A DNA stretch of 64,000 bases from CAXBNB01 sp965267535 (lineage in GTDB: Bacteria; Bacteroidota; Bacteroidia; Cytophagales; Cyclobacteriaceae). The stretch lies in NCBI GenBank assembly GCA_965267535.1, contig OZ254082.1:124001-188000 (forward strand), given 5' to 3'. The notes under the pieces were generated by a model, which ran no database searches, had not been told where the DNA came from, and worked only from the letters and a program-made list of their open reading frames with translations. Below, piece after piece: positions 27,079 through 35,293 of this stretch (the first letter of the stretch is position 1; every line of letters begins with the position of its first letter). Made by a program: the position numbers and the translations under genes.

Positions 27079-27529
27079 GTCGCTGAGCCAGGCTGTCGAT
27101 TTTTGCTTGCTCTTCGTCTGAAATGCCATCAGCAGCATTGGCAAACAAGTACATACATTCCAGTACAAACTCTTTGTCAGATTGGTTGTCTTTGATGCTG
27201 TCACTCAGCGCATTCAAAAACTTTTTTTGCCAGCGGTCTATGTTGTCGAGCAGGTAACGAAACTCGGTACGAAAAGCGATGGCGATCATATCCTTGTCAT
27301 CGTCGGGGCTTTGTACAAATTCTTCAGCTAAACCCTTGGTGGCCATTACTATTCCATCCCATTCTTCTTCGTCCAGCACACCGTCGCTCATGCACACCAG
27401 CAGGGCAGGGTACAATTTGGTCAGGTAAGTAAACTGTTCCCTGTCAAGGCTTATTTTTCTCGATTTTTTATACTCTTCGTAGAGGAGATCAACCTGATTG
27501 CTCATAGTATTAATGGTAGTGTCAAGCAT
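27062..27529 (-). CDS. Acidic TerB-like helical protein
   Basis: 155 residues, strongly acidic and helical. LYPALLVCMSDGVLDEEEWDGIV and LFANAADGISDEEQAKID are two D-G-x-x-D/S-E-E-E turns in the positions of the duplicated TerB metal site. It has no signal peptide. The start could also be the internal ATG at 27505 (MSNQ). Its function is unknown. It is the second TerB-like protein in the window after 2562-2963, with low identity by eye. Confidence 0.65.
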   Translation of the reverse strand: MLDTTINTMSNQVDLLYEEYKKSRKISLDREQFTYLTKLYPALLVCMSDGVLDEEEWDGIVMATKGLAEEFVQSPDDDKDMIAIAFRTEFRYLLDNIDRWQKKFLNALSDSIKDNQSDKEFVLECMYLFANAADGISDEEQAKIDSLAQRLNLEF

Positions 27530-27835
27530 AAAATTATTTAATTAATTGTTCATCCGTTAATTATACCCTTGTGTTTTTTGAGTAAAGGTAAAATTTTTAT
27601 ATAAATAAAATAATTTATTTTATAACTAATCAAAGAGCATGTTTTTATAACCTGTTGAATTATAGTTTTTTACTTGTAATTAAAAAGAGCAGTATTTTTC
27701 TTAACCTTACTTAGTTAAGCGGAGCTATAGGTATAGTGTCTGATAGGTTTTTTCCCAAAAAAGATATTCCCCAAACGAATGATTTAACACTAGCTTAGAT
27801 TGATTACATTTGTTTTCTGTAGATGACAGTACAGT
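27530..27835. other. AT-rich intergenic region upstream of metB
   Basis: About 300 bp of very AT-rich sequence. It holds a -7 box TACATTTG at 27805-27812 (plus strand), preceded at 18 bp by a weak TTTA. I saw no riboswitch-like conserved core, no tRNA and no leader ORF longer than a few codons. The promoter of the minus-strand TerB-like gene should also lie here, but no consensus box was recognised for it. Confidence 0.5.
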
Positions 27836-27877
27836 ATGTCATCGCAAGTATTTAGCAACAGGATGCCTTTATATAAT

Positions 27878-29020
27878 ATGAAATTTGGTACTAAAGCAAT
27901 TCACGCCGGAGTAAAACCAGATCCGGGTACAGGCGCAATTATGACGCCTATATTTCAGACGTCCACTTATGCTCAGCCATCTCCGGGCAAGCACAAAGGG
28001 TACGAATATTCCAGAACCCAAAACCCTACACGTACAGCACTTCAGGATAGTCTTGCTGCGTTGGAAAATGGAAAGCACGGACTCTGCTTTTCGTCTGGAG
28101 TAGCAGCGTCAGACGCAGTAATGAAGCTACTCAAACCCGGCGATGAAGTGCTCTGCTGCAACGATTTGTATGGAGGAACTTACCGGCTGTTTACAGAAGT
28201 GTATGAAAAATTTGGCATCAAATTTCACTTTGTGGATATGAGCGACCTCAACAGAATATCCAAGCACTTCAACAAGAATATAAAAATGGTATGGGTAGAA
28301 ACACCAACTAATCCCATGCTGAATATAATAGACATAAAAGGCTTAGCCGGGGTGACCCACGATTGGAATGCCCTGCTTGTGGTAGACAACACGTTTGCCA
28401 CCCCATATTTGCAAAACCCACTCGATATGGGTGCCGATATCGTAATGCACTCCGTTACAAAATACCTCTCCGGGCACTCAGATGTAGTCATGGGAGCACT
28501 TATGCTCAATAAAGACAGCCTGCAAGAGCGCTTAGCATTTATACAAAATGCAAGTGGTGCTGTGCCGGGACCACAGGATTGTTTTCTGGTGCTCCGAGGA
28601 CTCAAGACCCTACATGTGCGTATGCAGCGCCACTGTGAAAATGGCAGAAGAATAGCATTTTTTCTCAAGTCGCACCCCAAAGTGGAAAACGTATACTGGC
28701 CCGGGTTTGATGAGCACCCCAACCACGACATAGCTAAAAAGCAGATGCGGGACTTTGGAGGCATGGTTTCTTTTGAGCTTTCAGATGATAGTATTGACAA
28801 GGCTATCGCACTACTCGAAAAATTCAGGCTATTTACACTGGCAGAATCGCTGGGAGGAGTGGAGTCTCTTTCCGGCCACCCGGCCAGCATGACACACGCG
28901 AGTATACCCCGTGAGGAACGACTCAAAGCAGGCCTAAAGGATTCTTTAATCCGACTAAGTGTAGGTATAGAGGATGTGGAAGATCTGATAGAAGATCTGG
29001 AAAAAGCACTGGGCAACTAG
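27878..29020 (+). CDS. metB: Cystathionine gamma-synthase (Cys/Met-metabolism PLP enzyme)
   Basis: Fold-type I PLP enzyme. With the ATG at 27878 it is 380 residues, the usual family size, and begins MKFGTKAIHAG where homologues begin. An ATG at 27836 would add 14 unconserved residues. The PLP lysine lies in MHSVTKYLSGHSDVVMG. SSGVAASDAVMKLLKPGDEVL, VWVETPTNPML and VVDNTFATPYLQNP are the cofactor motifs, and ESLGGVESLSGHPASMTH is typical of the subfamily. It joins cysteine to an activated homoserine on the route to methionine. Cystathionine gamma-lyase activity (cysteine from cystathionine) cannot be excluded from sequence. The neighbourhood contains no other Met genes. Confidence 0.88.
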   Translation: MKFGTKAIHAGVKPDPGTGAIMTPIFQTSTYAQPSPGKHKGYEYSRTQNPTRTALQDSLAALENGKHGLCFSSGVAASDAVMKLLKPGDEVLCCNDLYGGTYRLFTEVYEKFGIKFHFVDMSDLNRISKHFNKNIKMVWVETPTNPMLNIIDIKGLAGVTHDWNALLVVDNTFATPYLQNPLDMGADIVMHSVTKYLSGHSDVVMGALMLNKDSLQERLAFIQNASGAVPGPQDCFLVLRGLKTLHVRMQRHCENGRRIAFFLKSHPKVENVYWPGFDEHPNHDIAKKQMRDFGGMVSFELSDDSIDKAIALLEKFRLFTLAESLGGVESLSGHPASMTHASIPREERLKAGLKDSLIRLSVGIEDVEDLIEDLEKALGN

Positions 29021-29041
29021 TCAACTTAAAAAAGCTTGGTA

Positions 29042-29067
29042 GTAAGTCTACTTAGGCTCAGACTTAC
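29042..29067 (+). terminator. Hairpin after metB, weak terminator candidate
   Basis: A perfect 8-bp inverted repeat GTAAGTCT / AGACTTAC around a 10-nt loop, 21 bp after the metB stop. No U-run follows, so termination is uncertain. The rest of the 29021-29294 gap shows nothing recognisable. Confidence 0.3.
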
Positions 29068-29294
29068 AAAGTCTCCGGTATGTTAGTTACACGGCAGGTG
29101 AGGTGTATGTATACTTCGATACTCTCACAACACAATGACGTACAGGGACTATACCTAAAGGTTAATTGTTGATTTTTTGTTGCACAGAAAATCGTGCATT
29201 TTACTTAAAAAAGTTTGCATCAAATAAGAAAGACCTATTTTAGAATTGCTCTCCCTGGTCTTAATGTACAGGTGAAAGCAGTTCTCAGCAGAGC

Positions 29295-30455
29295 CTATTT
29301 ATTGGTGGTTTCCATTACCTGTAGCTCATCTATATTGGCCAGATCGCTGTAGTCAATAAAGAGTTCGTCGAGCTCTTCAAAGTACATTTCTTTGTAGATT
29401 TTCCTACGCAGGTTTTCATCAATAGGCTTGTAGGAGTTTGCCTTGTATTTTTTGGTCGATTGTAGATACCTGGTAATGTGAGGTTTGGCCTGAGTGTAGT
29501 TAGGCAATCCAAGTTCCCTGTATATTTTTTCTACTTCCTGCTCGGGCTGTTCTTTTAGTTGGTGATAGCTCAGCTCAATTAGGTTTCCTTCAGGAATCAG
29601 GTGTCTTTCGTTTAGGTATTTACGCACTATTTTTTTGTAGTAATCAAAAATCATGGCGTCTACTTCTTCCTGAGATGCAGGCTGTAAATATTGCGTACTT
29701 ACCATTTTCTTATAGAGATGGCGTGTAGACAAAAACACATCAATAGGATCGCGGTGAATAAAGATAAACTTTGCATTCGGAAACAATTCCAATAGTTCTT
29801 TGACCCTGCTGGTGTTGTGGGGGTTTTTCAGAACGAGCCTTTTTTCATTGTTAAACACAGCAATATTGCGCAGGCAGTGTAAGTAGTCTCTTTGCCAGAG
29901 TTTTTTCTCTTTTGGAGTAATGCCCTCAAAAAGGTTGTACTTTTTGAAGTAGGTACTGTTCTTGGGAAAGTGCCATGAATGCATACCTGTTCGGGTAGAA
30001 ATGGTGCAAAACGGCTGCTCTTCTTCTGCCGGCTTGTTCATATCTATCGACGTATTGTCCTGCGGGCGCGTAGAGGGCATGAGCGGGCTTAGCATCCATT
30101 TGAGCCAGGTTTTACTGAGTTGAGCAACAGTAAATAAGAAAGCCTGATAGTTGCTAAGTGTGCCAAACTGTGGATCCTGATGCAGGATGTAGTGCAGGTG
30201 TGTAGTACCACTACGCCAGTGCCCCAACACGAAAATGGGGGGATTTTTTTCAAAGTCTACTTGTCGAAATTTTCTGCGATAGAGCCACTCCTGTATCCAC
30301 TGTAGCGGATATACCAACAATGTAATGAGCGAAATAAAGAAAGCCTTGTGCCAGTATTTTCGGTCTACACGGTTCCTTTTCAGCAGGGAAAACCAGACCC
30401 TGGGTTTGGCTATGAACAATTGGTGTGCTTGTACTTTTGTATCCTTCTTACCCAT
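29295..30455 (-). CDS. Sulfotransferase family protein
   Basis: 386 residues from the ATG at 30455 (MGKKDTKVQAHQLF); a longer frame to 30539 adds 28 residues of low-quality sequence. The PAPS 5'-phosphosulfate loop is FVLGHWRSGTTHLHYIL, and the 3'-phosphate site is in FIFIHRDPIDVFLSTRHLY. A hydrophobic stretch near the N-terminus (FFISLITLLVYPLQWI) suggests membrane association. It transfers sulfate from PAPS to an unknown acceptor, perhaps a lipid or saccharide. It belongs to the Sulfotransfer_3-like group seen in marine Bacteroidota. It stands alone, divergent from the following small gene. Confidence 0.85.
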   Translation of the reverse strand: MGKKDTKVQAHQLFIAKPRVWFSLLKRNRVDRKYWHKAFFISLITLLVYPLQWIQEWLYRRKFRQVDFEKNPPIFVLGHWRSGTTHLHYILHQDPQFGTLSNYQAFLFTVAQLSKTWLKWMLSPLMPSTRPQDNTSIDMNKPAEEEQPFCTISTRTGMHSWHFPKNSTYFKKYNLFEGITPKEKKLWQRDYLHCLRNIAVFNNEKRLVLKNPHNTSRVKELLELFPNAKFIFIHRDPIDVFLSTRHLYKKMVSTQYLQPASQEEVDAMIFDYYKKIVRKYLNERHLIPEGNLIELSYHQLKEQPEQEVEKIYRELGLPNYTQAKPHITRYLQSTKKYKANSYKPIDENLRRKIYKEMYFEELDELFIDYSDLANIDELQVMETTNK

Positions 30456-30627
30456 ATTCTGCCTGCAAATTAAATCAACATAATTGGTAATCAGTAGTAA
30501 ATGATTTAAATATTGATAACTATCATACCCAAATGACAATTGTGTCGTTGATAGAAAAAGGTCAGGTACTTCTCCCTAAATGAAGCTTGCCTGTGATTGG
30601 TTGCCCAAAAAATTATATCTATTACTT

Positions 30628-30777
30628 ATGCCCCAAGGAAGCGATTGGTACTACAGTCAGCATGAACCGGAAAGAGAGCGAAACAATAAGTTTCTCGGGT
30701 TTCTCATATTAGTAGGATTCATTCTTATCTGCATTTTTTCACTTACCTTTATTGCCCAGTATTTTGGCAAAGCCTAG
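30628..30777 (+). CDS. Small single-pass membrane protein
   Basis: 49 residues from the ATG at 30628 (MPQGSDWYYSQHEPERERNNKF), then one membrane helix FLGFLILVGFILICIFSLTFIAQYF. An upstream in-frame ATG at 30580 would give 65 residues. It lies 28 bp before the FAD oxidoreductase gene on the same strand. The family is unknown; support rests on the charged N-terminus plus clean helix and the operon position. Confidence 0.5.
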   Translation: MPQGSDWYYSQHEPERERNNKFLGFLILVGFILICIFSLTFIAQYFGKA

Positions 30778-30805
30778 CTGCTGCCTGGATTCTATTCTGC
30801 ATTAA

Positions 30806-31921
30806 ATGAAAGATATTGCTATCGTGGGAGGAGGGCTTGGCGGCCTTGTCAGTGCTATATTATTGGCCCGAAAAGGCCTGTCAGTAGTATTGTACGAAAA
30901 GAAGCAATATCCATTTCATCGGGTATGTGGCGAATATGTATCCAATGAGGTCGTTCCCTTCCTTCAACAGCACGATTTGTATCCAGACAATTTACACCCT
31001 ACCTCTATTCGCAGGTTATGGCTGACATCCGTTTCGGGCGATCAGGCAGAGTTGGATTTGGATATGGGAGGATTTGGAATTAGTCGATATGCGTTGGATC
31101 ATTTTCTGTATCAAAAAGCAGTACAAGCAGGTGTAGATTGCCGTACCTTGAGTAAGGTAGAAGACGTGATTTTTGCAGACGATAGTTTTGATGTCATTTC
31201 AGATAACGGTAAAGAAAAAGCGAGATTAGTCATAGGAGCACATGGCAAGCGTTCTTTATTAGATAAAAAACTTCAGAGAGGTTTTATGCTAAAAAGATCT
31301 CCCTATGTGGCGGTAAAATATCATGTTAAACTGGATTTTCCTGAAGATACCATTGCCCTGCACAACTTTAATGGCGGCTATTGCGGACTTAGCAAAGTGG
31401 AGGGTGAAAAATACAACCTTTGTTATCTGGGGCATAGAGATGGGCTAAAATCGCAAGGCAATATCGATACATTCGAAAAAGAAGTACTGCATAAAAACCC
31501 CCATCTGAGGCAGGTGCTGATGCAGGCAGAAAAAGTGCAAGCAAAACCTTTGGTGATCAATGAGGTGTCGTTTGTGTCCAAAAGTGTAGTAGAAAATCAT
31601 ATACTGATGGTCGGAGATGCTGCCGGCATGATAGCTCCCCTCTGTGGCAATGGCATGGCTATCGCGATTCGCTCGGCTCATCTGCTGGTGGGAGCGATTG
31701 CAAAACATTACTCACCGGATGGTTTTGATCGGAAAAAGCTGGAACAGGAATACAGACGTGAATGGCAAAAAGCCTTTCGGGTCAGGTTGTGGGCGGGACG
31801 AAATATTCAGCAGTTTTTATTTGGTACATCAGGAGCGTCAGCTTTGGCTTTAAAAATGGCTAAAATCAAACCTTTGGCAAATTCTCTGGTGAGGATGACG
31901 CATGGCAAGGAGTTTTGGTAA
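30806..31921 (+). CDS. FAD-dependent oxidoreductase (geranylgeranyl-reductase / halogenase-like)
   Basis: 371 residues. The N-terminal dinucleotide fold is IAIVGGGLGGLVSAILLARKGLSVVLYEKK. RVCGEYVSNEVVPFL is the pattern of the geranylgeranyl-reductase-like branch. The second FAD motif ILMVGDAAGMIAPLCGNGMAIAIRSAHLL holds the GD and the CGNGM loop. Relatives act on isoprenoid or polyene/aryl substrates; the substrate here is unknown. Its 3' end overlaps the longest pheS frame, but the likely pheS start is 37 bp past its stop. Confidence 0.82.
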   Translation: MKDIAIVGGGLGGLVSAILLARKGLSVVLYEKKQYPFHRVCGEYVSNEVVPFLQQHDLYPDNLHPTSIRRLWLTSVSGDQAELDLDMGGFGISRYALDHFLYQKAVQAGVDCRTLSKVEDVIFADDSFDVISDNGKEKARLVIGAHGKRSLLDKKLQRGFMLKRSPYVAVKYHVKLDFPEDTIALHNFNGGYCGLSKVEGEKYNLCYLGHRDGLKSQGNIDTFEKEVLHKNPHLRQVLMQAEKVQAKPLVINEVSFVSKSVVENHILMVGDAAGMIAPLCGNGMAIAIRSAHLLVGAIAKHYSPDGFDRKKLEQEYRREWQKAFRVRLWAGRNIQQFLFGTSGASALALKMAKIKPLANSLVRMTHGKEFW

Positions 31922-31958
31922 ACTCTCATTACTTTTGCCCAAATTTTATTCGCAGCGC

Positions 31959-32987
31959 ATGATTGACAAGGTAGAGAAATTCAAACAAGAATTAGAAGCT
32001 ATATCGGTAAAAACCAAAGACGAACTCGAGCAGTTTCGTATCAAATTTATCAGTAAAAAAAGTGTCGTTACCGAATTGTTCAACGACTTTAAGAATGTGC
32101 CCAATGAGCAGAAAAAGCAATTTGGAGTAGCGCTGAATGAATTGAAAAGTCGTGCTCAGGAAAAGCTAAAAGAGCTTTCAGAGTCGCTGGAGAATACGTC
32201 TTCTGCAGGAGCTGCCGAAGGTGTGCAGGATCTTACATTGCCGGGAGTGCCTCATCAGTTGGGTAGTATACATCCGCTCACCCTCACTACCAACAAAATC
32301 ATAGAGATATTCGAACGAATGGGTTTCAACGTGGCTGACGGCCCGGAGATAGAAGAAGATTTCTACAACTTCACTGCGCTGAACTTTCCGGAAAACCATC
32401 CCGCCAGAGAAATGCAGGATACTTTCTTTATAGAAAAAAATCCAGACAAGGTGCTCCGTACACATACATCCAATGTGCAAATCCGACTGATGGAAGGTCA
32501 AAAGCCTCCGTTTCGTTCGATCATGCCCGGTAGAGTATACAGAAACGAGGCAATATCAGCACGGGCACATTGCTTTTTTCATCAGGTAGAGGGGCTTTAT
32601 GTAGACAAAAACGTAGGCTTTAAAGATCTGAAGCAAACGGTTTATCATTTTGCAAAGGGAATGTTTGGCGAAAACACCAAAATACGGTTTCGCCCGTCGT
32701 ACTTCCCTTTTACAGAACCTAGCGCAGAGATAGATGTAAGCTGCTTCATCTGTCACGGCAAAGGCTGCAATGTATGTAAATATACCAATTGGGTGGAAAT
32801 AGGAGGCTCTGGCATGGTAGACCCCAATGTGTTGGCCAACTGTGGTATAGACCCGGAGGAGTATACAGGTTTTGCTTTTGGTATGGGTATAGAGCGTATC
32901 GCCATGCTCAAATATCAAATTGATGACCTGAGGCTGTTTTCTGAAAATGATGTCCGGTTTTTAAGACAGTTCCAGAGTAGCTTTTAA
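31959..32987 (+). CDS. pheS: Phenylalanine--tRNA ligase alpha subunit
   Basis: 342 residues starting at the ATG 31959 (MIDKVEKFKQELEAIS), where family members start; the in-frame ATG at 31902 lies inside the preceding gene and adds 19 poorly conserved residues. The N-terminal coiled coil (1-85) binds tRNA. The class II catalytic core has HPLTLTTNKIIEIFERMGF, motif 2 FRSIMPGRVYRNEAISARAHCFFHQVEG and motif 3 GFAFGMGIERIAML. It charges tRNA-Phe with the PheT beta subunit, which is encoded elsewhere. Confidence 0.95.
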   Translation: MIDKVEKFKQELEAISVKTKDELEQFRIKFISKKSVVTELFNDFKNVPNEQKKQFGVALNELKSRAQEKLKELSESLENTSSAGAAEGVQDLTLPGVPHQLGSIHPLTLTTNKIIEIFERMGFNVADGPEIEEDFYNFTALNFPENHPAREMQDTFFIEKNPDKVLRTHTSNVQIRLMEGQKPPFRSIMPGRVYRNEAISARAHCFFHQVEGLYVDKNVGFKDLKQTVYHFAKGMFGENTKIRFRPSYFPFTEPSAEIDVSCFICHGKGCNVCKYTNWVEIGGSGMVDPNVLANCGIDPEEYTGFAFGMGIERIAMLKYQIDDLRLFSENDVRFLRQFQSSF

Positions 32988-33017
32988 AAAATCATAATTC
33001 CTTTAATTAACACTTCT

Positions 33018-33133
33018 CTTATTTAAGTTTTCGTTCGTTTTCTTAAATAAGACTTCTTCTTATTTAAGTTTTTGGCTATTTTCTTAAATAAGCCTTTCCC
33101 TTATTTAAGTTTTTGGTCATTTTCTTAAATAAG
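33018..33133. repeat. Three tandem 41-bp inverted-repeat units upstream of fic
   Basis: The half-site CTTATTTAAG occurs at 33018, 33059 and 33100, and its reverse complement CTTAAATAAG at 33042, 33083 and 33124. The period is exactly 41 bp for both series. Each unit is a perfect 10-bp inverted repeat around a 14-nt T-rich loop. The six half-sites alternate at 24 and 17 bp. Unit 3 overlaps the fic promoter. It could be an operator array for a dimeric regulator or a set of hairpins; the fixed period and promoter overlap favour an operator. Confidence 0.85.
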
Positions 33134-33144
33134 ACCTATCTTTG
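33112..33144 (+). promoter_or_regulatory. Promoter of fic, overlapped by the third repeat
   Basis: -33 TTTG at 33112-33115 (in the loop of repeat 3), a 21-bp spacer, and -7 TATCTTTG at 33137-33144, four bases after the last half-site. It places transcription start downstream of the GTG at 33142 and so decides the fic start at 33169. Confidence 0.7.
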
Positions 33145-33168
33145 CGTGTTGTCTATTCAAAAAATGCA

Positions 33169-34302
33169 ATGAAGGATTTTGTATCAGGTATGTACATAAG
33201 TCAGGGAAGCTATAAAAGCTTTCAACCTGAGAAAATTTACAGACAATGGCAGGTTGATGACATGGAACTACTGCACCTGCTTAGTCAGGCAGACAGGCAG
33301 CTAGGGAGGTTAGATATGTACTCAGAGTATATACCTAATATAGACCTCTTTATCAGTATGCACGTGTTGAAAGAGGCCACTCAGTCTTCTAAAATTGAAG
33401 GGACCAAAACTAATATTGAAGAGGCGTTGCTTGATAAAGAGGATATTTCCGATGAAAAGAGAAACGATTGGGAAGAAGTTCAGAATTATATATCAGCATT
33501 AAACACAGCAGTAGATCAATTAGAGCAGCTCCCGTTTTCATCTCGTTTGATTAAGCAAACTCACAAAATTTTGCTGTCGGGAGTAAGAGGCACACATAAG
33601 CTCCCAGGTGAATTCAGAAGCAGTCAAAATTGGATTGGAGGGGCAAAAATACTAGATGCTACTTTTGTTCCCCCTGTACATACTTCTATAGGAGAATATA
33701 TGAGTGATCTGGAAAGGTTTGCTCATAGTGAAGATGTGTATTTTCCTGAGCTCCTAAAAATAGCATTGATTCATTACCAATTTGAGACGATTCATCCGTT
33801 TTTAGATGGTAACGGGCGTGTAGGCCGTTTGATGATTACGCTTTATCTGGTGGAAAAACGGATTTTAAAGAAACCGATATTATATCTGTCCGATTTCTTT
33901 GAGAGAAATCGAATGCTTTATTACGATAACTTAATGCGGGTTCGGGAAAAAAATGATATTCAGCAGTGGTTTAAGTTTTTTTTGGTGGGTGTGATAGAAA
34001 CAGCAAAGAGTAGTATTGCCGCATTTGATAAAGTTCTTAAACTACAACAAGAAACAGAAAAAAAACTTCAAAGTTTAGGAAGTAGATATGCGAATGCAAG
34101 CATACTTGTAAAGCAGCTGTATCAACGTCCCATCATTCATGCTCAAAAAGCGGTTGAAGTTACAGGCCTTTCAGCACCTTCGGTGTATAAATTGTTTGAG
34201 GAATTAGAAAAACTGGACATAATTCATGAGGTCACGGGAGGAAAGAGAAAAAAAGCATATCTCTTCAAAGAATATGTAGATATATTCAAGAGTGAAGAAT
34301 GA
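33169..34302 (+). CDS. Fic-family AMPylator-like protein with inhibitory helix and C-terminal HTH
   Basis: 377 residues from the ATG at 33169; an in-frame GTG at 33142 is excluded by the promoter box lying over it. The Fic core motif HPFLDGNGRVGR (His 209) is intact, so AMP transfer to a protein hydroxyl is likely. The N-terminal inhibitory helix SSKIEGT (E77), the (S/T)xxxE(G/N) motif of class II Fic proteins, would auto-inhibit. The C-terminal ~80 residues (VTGLSAPSVYKLFEELEKLDII) form a winged helix-turn-helix, so the protein may bind its own promoter repeats. It is AT-richer than neighbours (about 35 percent GC in sampled lines), which may mean transfer. Targets are unknown. Confidence 0.92.
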   Translation: MKDFVSGMYISQGSYKSFQPEKIYRQWQVDDMELLHLLSQADRQLGRLDMYSEYIPNIDLFISMHVLKEATQSSKIEGTKTNIEEALLDKEDISDEKRNDWEEVQNYISALNTAVDQLEQLPFSSRLIKQTHKILLSGVRGTHKLPGEFRSSQNWIGGAKILDATFVPPVHTSIGEYMSDLERFAHSEDVYFPELLKIALIHYQFETIHPFLDGNGRVGRLMITLYLVEKRILKKPILYLSDFFERNRMLYYDNLMRVREKNDIQQWFKFFLVGVIETAKSSIAAFDKVLKLQQETEKKLQSLGSRYANASILVKQLYQRPIIHAQKAVEVTGLSAPSVYKLFEELEKLDIIHEVTGGKRKKAYLFKEYVDIFKSEE

Positions 34303-34307
34303 CGCAT

Positions 34308-35213
34308 TTAGCCTGAGGGTGCGTCTTCCTCTATAATGTCAATGTCTTTAAGTACACGTTTGGAGATGGACTGTCCTGTTTTGGTAGCAGCCAGACCACC
34401 TAGAGCGGTTTCTTTGTAGCGCTCTTCCATGCTTTGGCCTACTTCGCCCATGGCATCAGCACATTCGTCTACAGGTATCACACTGTCTACATCGGCCAGG
34501 GCTATTTGTGCCGATGAGTTGGCTATGGCAGCAGCGCTGGCATTGCGCACTACGCAGGGCACTTCTACCAGGCCGGCTACAGGGTCGCAAACCAGCCCCA
34601 GCATGCATTGAATAGTAATGCCTACGGCGTTAAATATTTGGTCAATCGAGCCTCCCAGGCAGTAGACAATAGCTCCTGCAGCCATGGCAGCAGCACTGCC
34701 GGTTTCGGCCTGACAGCCACCCACAGCACCGGATATAGAGGCCTTCTGTTCCAGAATCAGAGCAATCCCTGCACTTACCAGCAGTGCTTCATGGATTTTT
34801 TTGTCGTCTATTTTGTGAATATCCTGTAGCGTAACCAATACACCGGGAATAATGCCCGAAGCACCGGCAGTGGGAGCCGCTACTACCCTACCCATGCAGG
34901 AATTTACCTCTTTGGCAGCCAGTGCACGGGAGATGAGTTGCTGAAACTCAGGAGACAGCACTGCCACCGGATGGTTGTACACCTTTTTAGCACCGTTGTT
35001 GATCATGCCGGAACGAGACTGCATATCTTCTGAAAGACCGGTATGAACGGCCTCTTTCATTACGGTATAGGCTTTTTCCAACCCTGCCCAGATATCGTCT
35101 GCAGAGGTGCCCCGCTGTTGGGTCTCAAAGTGGAGTACAGGTTCAAAAACGGAGCACTGTTGTTGCTCGCAGCTTTTTTTCCAACCTTCGAAATTGTCAA
35201 ATAAAAAGGGCAT
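34308..35213 (-). CDS. sdaA: L-serine ammonia-lyase, iron-sulfur-dependent, alpha subunit
   Basis: 301 residues corresponding to the catalytic SDH_alpha domain: VVAAPTAGASGIIPGVLVTL, SGAVGGCQAETGSAAAMAAGA, MLGLVCDPVAGLVEVPCVVRNASAAA, with conserved cysteines for the [4Fe-4S] cluster. It deaminates L-serine to pyruvate. Many bacteria have a single-chain enzyme; here the beta domain is absent and must come from another gene. It consumes the substrate of the serine acetyltransferase. A consensus promoter with an internal inverted repeat lies upstream (35241-35272). It converges on fic. Confidence 0.92.
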   Translation of the reverse strand: MPFLFDNFEGWKKSCEQQQCSVFEPVLHFETQQRGTSADDIWAGLEKAYTVMKEAVHTGLSEDMQSRSGMINNGAKKVYNHPVAVLSPEFQQLISRALAAKEVNSCMGRVVAAPTAGASGIIPGVLVTLQDIHKIDDKKIHEALLVSAGIALILEQKASISGAVGGCQAETGSAAAMAAGAIVYCLGGSIDQIFNAVGITIQCMLGLVCDPVAGLVEVPCVVRNASAAAIANSSAQIALADVDSVIPVDECADAMGEVGQSMEERYKETALGGLAATKTGQSISKRVLKDIDIIEEDAPSG

Positions 35214-35240
35214 GATAGGTTTTTGTCTTTTGTTGCATTA

Positions 35241-35272
35241 CAAAAGTAACGATTAGCTATCGGCTAATCAAA
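35241..35272 (-). promoter_or_regulatory. sdaA promoter with inverted-repeat operator in the spacer
   Basis: Minus strand -33 TTTG (35272-35269), a 20-bp spacer, and -7 TACTTTTG (35248-35241), both full consensus. The spacer is filled by the 7-bp inverted repeat GATTAGC / GCTAATC (35251-35257 and 35263-35269) with a 5-nt gap. A repressor bound there would block RNA polymerase. It could also form a weak hairpin after asnS, but no U-run follows. Confidence 0.65.
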
Positions 35273-35293
35273 CATGCCCTTTTTAGTTGTGAG

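Noticed and set aside
27530..27835. SAM riboswitch upstream of metB
   Set aside because: Region is featureless AT-rich DNA without paired stems or a terminator.
28225..29016. 263-codon antisense ORF inside metB
   Set aside because: Mirror of the conserved PLP enzyme frame; Ser/Arg-rich shadow without its own features.
33018..33133. CRISPR array
   Set aside because: Only three units, inverted-repeat arms, T-rich 14-nt loops and no cas genes; a promoter-linked operator array fits better.
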